Shown here: positions 7,393 to 10,475 of the stretch, piece by piece
Position numbering within the stretch: the stretch's first letter is position 1
Layout: each line of letters opens with the position of its first letter
Origin: Bacteroidales bacterium
GTDB taxonomy: Bacteria > Bacteroidota > Bacteroidia > Bacteroidales > UBA7960
Length of the DNA: 10,475 nt
Direction: 5' to 3'
Assembly: GCA_003560215.1 (NCBI GenBank)
Contig: PWIY01000234.1
Coordinates: 1 to 10,475, forward strand
Notes under the pieces: model-generated
The model's database searches: none
Seen by the model: the letters and a program-made list of their open reading frames with translations, nothing else
What the model was told of the DNA's origin: nothing
Translations under genes and position numbers: made by a program

Positions 7393-7681
7393 AACAACTG
7401 GAGTGGCGAAGCCACGACCAACCAACCACTCCGTGGCTCCGGCCACGGTTTACAGGCAACCCCCTCCATCCTCATCCCATGAGAACCATCAACCAAGGCG
7501 CGAAGCGCCGTTAACCAACAACCAACAACTGGAGTGGCGAAGCCACGACCAACCAACAACCAAGGCGCGAAGCGCCGTTAACCGGAGGCGCGACAGCGCC
7601 GACCAACCGGAGGGGGCGTCAGCCCCCGACTAACCGTCAGCGCTGCGCGCTGACTAACCGGAGAGGGCGATAGCCCTCGAC
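7393..7681 (+). repeat. Array of short GNA/GNNA-loop hairpins (array 2)
   Basis: Nine hairpins fill the rest of the gap between galE and the NagB-like gene. They are 7403-7415 (GTGGC-GAA), 7431-7448 (CCGTGGC-TCCG), 7497-7509 and 7564-7576 (GGCGC-GAA), 7534-7546 (GTGGC-GAA), 7587-7600 (GGCGC-GACA), 7612-7627 (GGGGGC-GTCA), 7636-7654 (GTCAGCGC-TGC) and 7663-7678 (GAGGGC-GATA). All stems are perfectly paired. Seven have a C-G closed GNA or GNNA loop; the exceptions are 7431-7448 and 7636-7654. Linkers are GTTAACCAACAACC, CGACCAACCGGA and CGACTAACCGGA types. The units containing GGCGC-GAA and GTGGC-GAA are identical to those of array 1 and point the same way. The last hairpin lies 3 bases past the NagB-like stop codon, so on the - strand these stems would form the 3' end of that transcript. 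Confidence 0.9.
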
Positions 7682-10039
7682 TTAATCTTTTATCATCCCT
7701 TCCATCGACTTCTTCAATGCCCTGGCGTTCGACAGGAACTCATCCACGGTCATTTCTTTCAAAAAGAGCATACCATGGCTTGCCCGTACGTTCGGGTGTT
7801 GGTTCTGGTAAAAGTAATTTTTTCCAAGCAGAATCTGAAGGTCATTGAGCTGTTCTACCCAGATCTTCTGTGCAAGTTCGCTGAATTTGCCGTTGTGCTC
7901 ATAGCTTGGGAAGGATGCATCAACCTGGCTCACATAACAGGAGCTGAACGCATCGTTCATGGCAGCCATGGCATCCAGTGAGATGGGGTATATGACGTTG
8001 GCTTCGGCCGGATTGAACCTGTACCACACATTTCTGTAGCCCCATATCCGCAGCCCCGAAAGATCCTTTTCTTTGCTCCACAGACGCACGGCCTCAGCGA
8101 TTGCCTGCAGCACCTTGTAGTGGGTGTCAGGTCCGCTGCCTTCAGGATCGAAGGCGAGGCTCAGCACTGTCGGGTTGAGTTTTCTCAGCATCTCCAGTAT
8201 GGGCTGCACATCCCTTTCCTGCTCCGGTTGTTCAGTAAAAATGTCACCCTTATAAAAGCCCAGGCGGGCGTGGCTCACATTCTTGACCTGTACTCCGTAA
8301 TGGGCCCACACCAGCTCCTCCTCAAATTCGCGGATCATTCCTTTCAGACGCTGAATGTCCGGCGGGTTTTTCTCCCCGTCGTAGCTGTTCCTCAGCACCA
8401 GCAAGATCTCATTGATCACCTCTGCCAGATGGTCTTTGCTCTGTATTTCATAGATTTCCACCAGGGCGCGGACGATCCTGTGGCATACGCCTCTCCGCCG
8501 TTCTTTGTGATCTCCGGCAGCCACCCTGGTCAGGTAGTGATACACGTCCTTGTCGCTCTTGTATTTATAGCCATGCAGGAAAAAGTCCGGGTAATCCAGC
8601 ATCTGGATCTGACCTTTCCAAAGGAACTCCTTGGTTTCCTCCAGGATTTCGATGACAAATTTATTTGTAACAGCGGTGAAACCCGAGGTGAAAACTGTGA
8701 AATGGAACTGATTGGAAGGCACCCTGATGTGGTTGGAAATATAAGGCAGGATGCCCAGCATGATGTCATCATGGTGGGGGCCGGTGTGCAGAAACACCTC
8801 GTTCTCTTCCTGCTGCATGCCCCGGTAGATTTTTTTCTCGATGCTTTCACACACAGCGTCTACTGTTTTCGCTCCAAGATCGGGTATCAGTTTGCAGTAT
8901 TTATCCTCTTTCAGGTCTTCAATGGTCAGATGGTGTCCGTATTTGTCAAGCTTTTTGCACAGTTTGATCACGGCCAGCTCAGTCTTTTCATGGGGCCATG
9001 GTTCACTCTGGAAAAACCTGTTGACACTGTCGGAGAGCTTGGAAGCAGCTCCTTCGGTCAGGTAAAAACGGCTGTTTTTGAGTTTGTTCAGCACGGTGGC
9101 CGGATACAGGTTGTTGATGGTGTTTTCAATGGAGTTTCTTACCATTTTGGCCTTGGCCTCCCCGGCAGCGATAATGATGGCTACCCCGTCCGGATTGTAC
9201 GTGATGGTTTCCAGACCGATGGTGATCACCAGCCGGTTTTTTGAAATCTCAATACCTCCGAGGTCTCCTGCCGCCACGGCCTGGGTCTCAAAGTTGGTTT
9301 CAGTCAGCCTGGTGGTGCTGAATATGTCTGACCCACGGACATTGAATGCAATATGACCGTCAGGACCAAGGCCGCCGAGGAAGAAACCGATCCCTCCCTT
9401 TTCGCGGATCTTCTGCTCAAACTGGCTGCACCAGTTGTCAATCATAAATAGTGATTGTTGTTGCAACTCTTCCATGCGTGAGTGGCATTCCCGGTAGCGC
9501 AGTGACGGATCCACCCTGTAATCAGGAAACACTTCCCGGAAGTGTTTGCCCTGGGCCAGCGGAATCTCATCGCAGTTGATCAGCAAAGCATTGTCCGGGT
9601 TCAGGCCGAAGCCGTCAATGTAATAATTCATCACATAATGATAAAAGCTGTTTTTCTGGCTTGACGGGATGGGATAGAACTCATCAATCTGTACAAAATT
9701 GAGATCTTTCAGTGAGGGCCGCTCTTTGATTGTCAACCCGTATTTTTCCCTGATTTCCCTGCCGTTTTGGTTGTCCCAGTTTTCGAGCAGGTATTGTGTC
9801 CATTTGATGAAAAATTCCGGCGTTTTTCCTGTGGGGAGGCTGATTACCCCGTTCGGATTCTCCGACACCCATTCAAGAAAACGCAGTGAAGTCAACAGCC
9901 CCAGTTTCGGGAAGTTGTCGACACATACGTAGGGGATGTTGGCAGACATTTTATCAATGCCTGACTCTTTTACAAAGGCTTTTTCAACCGTAGATTCAAA
10001 AAAGCGGTCTGCAATATGTGTAGAATGATCTTGGGTCAT
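7682..10039 (-). CDS. NagB-like / PIG-L (LmbE) fusion, amino-sugar phosphate deaminase-like
   Basis: This 785-residue predicted cytoplasmic protein joins two sugar-processing domains. Residues about 35-335 form a glucosamine-6-phosphate deaminase/6-phosphogluconolactonase-like fold, with LPTGKTP (68-74) for phosphate, QIDEFYP (Asp119/Glu120) and GGLGPDGHIAFN (Asp227, His229). The NagB triad residue equivalent to E. coli Glu148 is Val234 here, so deaminase activity is not assured. Residues about 412-680 match the PIG-L/LmbE zinc-dependent deacetylase fold, with GPHHDD (His422, Asp424, Asp425) and DPEGSGPDTH (His640) as likely zinc site and base. Residues about 690-770 form a C-terminal region (NVRASHGMLFLKEM) I do not assign. 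NagB/PIG-L fusions of roughly 650 residues are known in Bacteroidota and usually annotated as deaminases; this one is longer. The oxidoreductase gene ends 45 bp upstream on the same strand, so co-transcription is likely. A weak TATATTTA at 10068-10075 could be a -7 element. Fold calls are sure; the reaction is inferred. Confidence 0.9.
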   Translation of the reverse strand: MTQDHSTHIADRFFESTVEKAFVKESGIDKMSANIPYVCVDNFPKLGLLTSLRFLEWVSENPNGVISLPTGKTPEFFIKWTQYLLENWDNQNGREIREKYGLTIKERPSLKDLNFVQIDEFYPIPSSQKNSFYHYVMNYYIDGFGLNPDNALLINCDEIPLAQGKHFREVFPDYRVDPSLRYRECHSRMEELQQQSLFMIDNWCSQFEQKIREKGGIGFFLGGLGPDGHIAFNVRGSDIFSTTRLTETNFETQAVAAGDLGGIEISKNRLVITIGLETITYNPDGVAIIIAAGEAKAKMVRNSIENTINNLYPATVLNKLKNSRFYLTEGAASKLSDSVNRFFQSEPWPHEKTELAVIKLCKKLDKYGHHLTIEDLKEDKYCKLIPDLGAKTVDAVCESIEKKIYRGMQQEENEVFLHTGPHHDDIMLGILPYISNHIRVPSNQFHFTVFTSGFTAVTNKFVIEILEETKEFLWKGQIQMLDYPDFFLHGYKYKSDKDVYHYLTRVAAGDHKERRRGVCHRIVRALVEIYEIQSKDHLAEVINEILLVLRNSYDGEKNPPDIQRLKGMIREFEEELVWAHYGVQVKNVSHARLGFYKGDIFTEQPEQERDVQPILEMLRKLNPTVLSLAFDPEGSGPDTHYKVLQAIAEAVRLWSKEKDLSGLRIWGYRNVWYRFNPAEANVIYPISLDAMAAMNDAFSSCYVSQVDASFPSYEHNGKFSELAQKIWVEQLNDLQILLGKNYFYQNQHPNVRASHGMLFLKEMTVDEFLSNARALKKSMEGMIKD

Positions 10040-10083
10040 GGCTGATAATGACTTTAAAATGGTGAATTAAATATATAAGGTTG

Positions 10084-10107
10084 CCTATTTCGATTTCCTG
10101 AAATAGG
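10084..10107 (-). terminator. Inverted repeat over the oxidoreductase stop codon
   Basis: CCTATTTC (10084-10091) pairs perfectly with GAAATAGG (10100-10107) around an 8-base loop, and the stem contains the TAG stop codon of the oxidoreductase gene. On the - strand it is followed by an A/T-rich stretch but not by a clean T run. It may be a weak or partial terminator, or a processing/stability stem between the two co-directional genes. Confidence 0.4.
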
Positions 10108-10475
10108 TGACTTTGTCGATTTCCTGATAGGCCCCCCGGGTGAAGTCGGGGATCTGAACAGGCATGCTGAAATTGTCTGTGGATTTTTCCGAAAGTTCTA
10201 TGATGGAAGACCACTCGGCTGCATCGTACACATCCTGATCCAGCGGGAGTCCGTGGCGCAGGCAATAGATCAGCCGGTAGTCCATGATGAAGTCCTGGCC
10301 GTCATTTTTGGCAATCTCATTGATTTTGAATCCCAGTTGCTCAATCTTCGGATTGAGCTCTTTTCTGATGGGATGGACATAATCACTTCGCAGCTTTTCC
10401 AGGGCCTTATCTTCCAGTGGTTCCATTCCGTCGGGCGCAAGGCTGATGATCGTTTTGGGCCACTTTTGCGCAAAT
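10085..10475 (-). CDS. Gfo/Idh/MocA-family oxidoreductase, C-terminal part
   Basis: Only the last about 130 residues are inside the window. The frame stays open to the right edge through FAQKWPKTIISLAPDG, so the Met at 10424-10426 is internal and the real start lies outside. The segment has the tail typical of Bacteroidota Gfo/Idh/MocA NAD(P)-dependent sugar oxidoreductases and GH109-like relatives: DYRLIYCLRHGLPLDQDVYDAAEWSSIIELSEKS and MPVQIPDFTRGAY, ending in KSK and TAG. The Rossmann domain and catalytic residues are not visible, so substrate and reaction cannot be stated. It lies 45 bp upstream of the NagB-like/PIG-L fusion on the same strand and probably heads that operon segment, which suggests a joint role in modifying an amino sugar or related glycan unit. 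Confidence 0.85.
   Translation of the reverse strand, partial: FAQKWPKTIISLAPDGMEPLEDKALEKLRSDYVHPIRKELNPKIEQLGFKINEIAKNDGQDFIMDYRLIYCLRHGLPLDQDVYDAAEWSSIIELSEKSTDNFSMPVQIPDFTRGAYQEIDKVTYFRKSK

Noticed and set aside
7393..7681. CRISPR array
   Set aside because: Units are about 25-30 bases with conserved linkers and variable palindromic stems. There are no long unique spacers between constant repeats and no cas genes nearby.
7393..7681. Integron attC sites
   Set aside because: GTTAACC and CCAAC words look slightly like core sites, but they do not fit GTTRRRY/RYYYAAC, and no gene cassettes or integrase are present.
8120..9244. 374-codon open frame on the + strand opposite the NagB/PIG-L gene
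   Set aside because: The - strand product carries clear NagB and PIG-L motifs over the same stretch; the + frame shows no recognisable protein features.

Overview
The window reads as chromosomal DNA of a member of the Bacteroidota, most likely a Bacteroidales/Marinilabiliales-type carbohydrate degrader. The evidence is a type IX secretion (T9SS) C-terminal sorting domain on the first gene, a TAnnTTTG-type -7 promoter element in front of it, a large secreted GH2 beta-galactosidase, and a NagB-like/PIG-L fusion followed by a Gfo/Idh/MocA oxidoreductase, a set typical of that phylum.

Layout. Positions 1-149 hold the right part of an array of short hairpins. A promoter and a T9SS-secreted multidomain protein follow on the + strand (264-2396). 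Everything further right is on the - strand. In transcription order this is a Gfo/Idh/MocA-family oxidoreductase (cut by the right edge, ends at 10085), a 785-residue NagB-like + PIG-L fusion (10039-7682), a 473-bp gene-free gap filled with hairpins and a 71-bp direct repeat, galE (7208-6177), a 183-bp spacer made mostly of tandem copies of the galE 3' end, and a GH2 beta-galactosidase (5993-2448). The beta-galactosidase converges on the T9SS gene across a 51-bp gap with no clear terminator.

How the genes may work together. The beta-galactosidase has a signal peptide and should release galactose outside the cytoplasm. GalE (UDP-glucose 4-epimerase, Leloir pathway) interconverts UDP-galactose and UDP-glucose in the cytoplasm. 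The oxidoreductase and the NagB/PIG-L fusion look like a second, amino-sugar-directed pair. The T9SS protein has binding-type beta domains and no recognisable catalytic domain.

The most unusual content is non-coding. Two arrays about 7 kb apart carry 14 short perfect or near-perfect hairpins, all with the same orientation. Their stems differ by compensatory changes. Twelve of the 14 keep a C-G closing pair and a GNA or GNNA loop, the class that includes the exceptionally stable DNA mini-hairpin GCGAAGC. The linkers between hairpins are also conserved (CCAAC/CTAAC types). Other notable points are tandem copies of the galE tail carrying their own stop codons, loss of a normally catalytic Glu in the NagB-like domain, and a degenerate-repeat linker in the beta-galactosidase.
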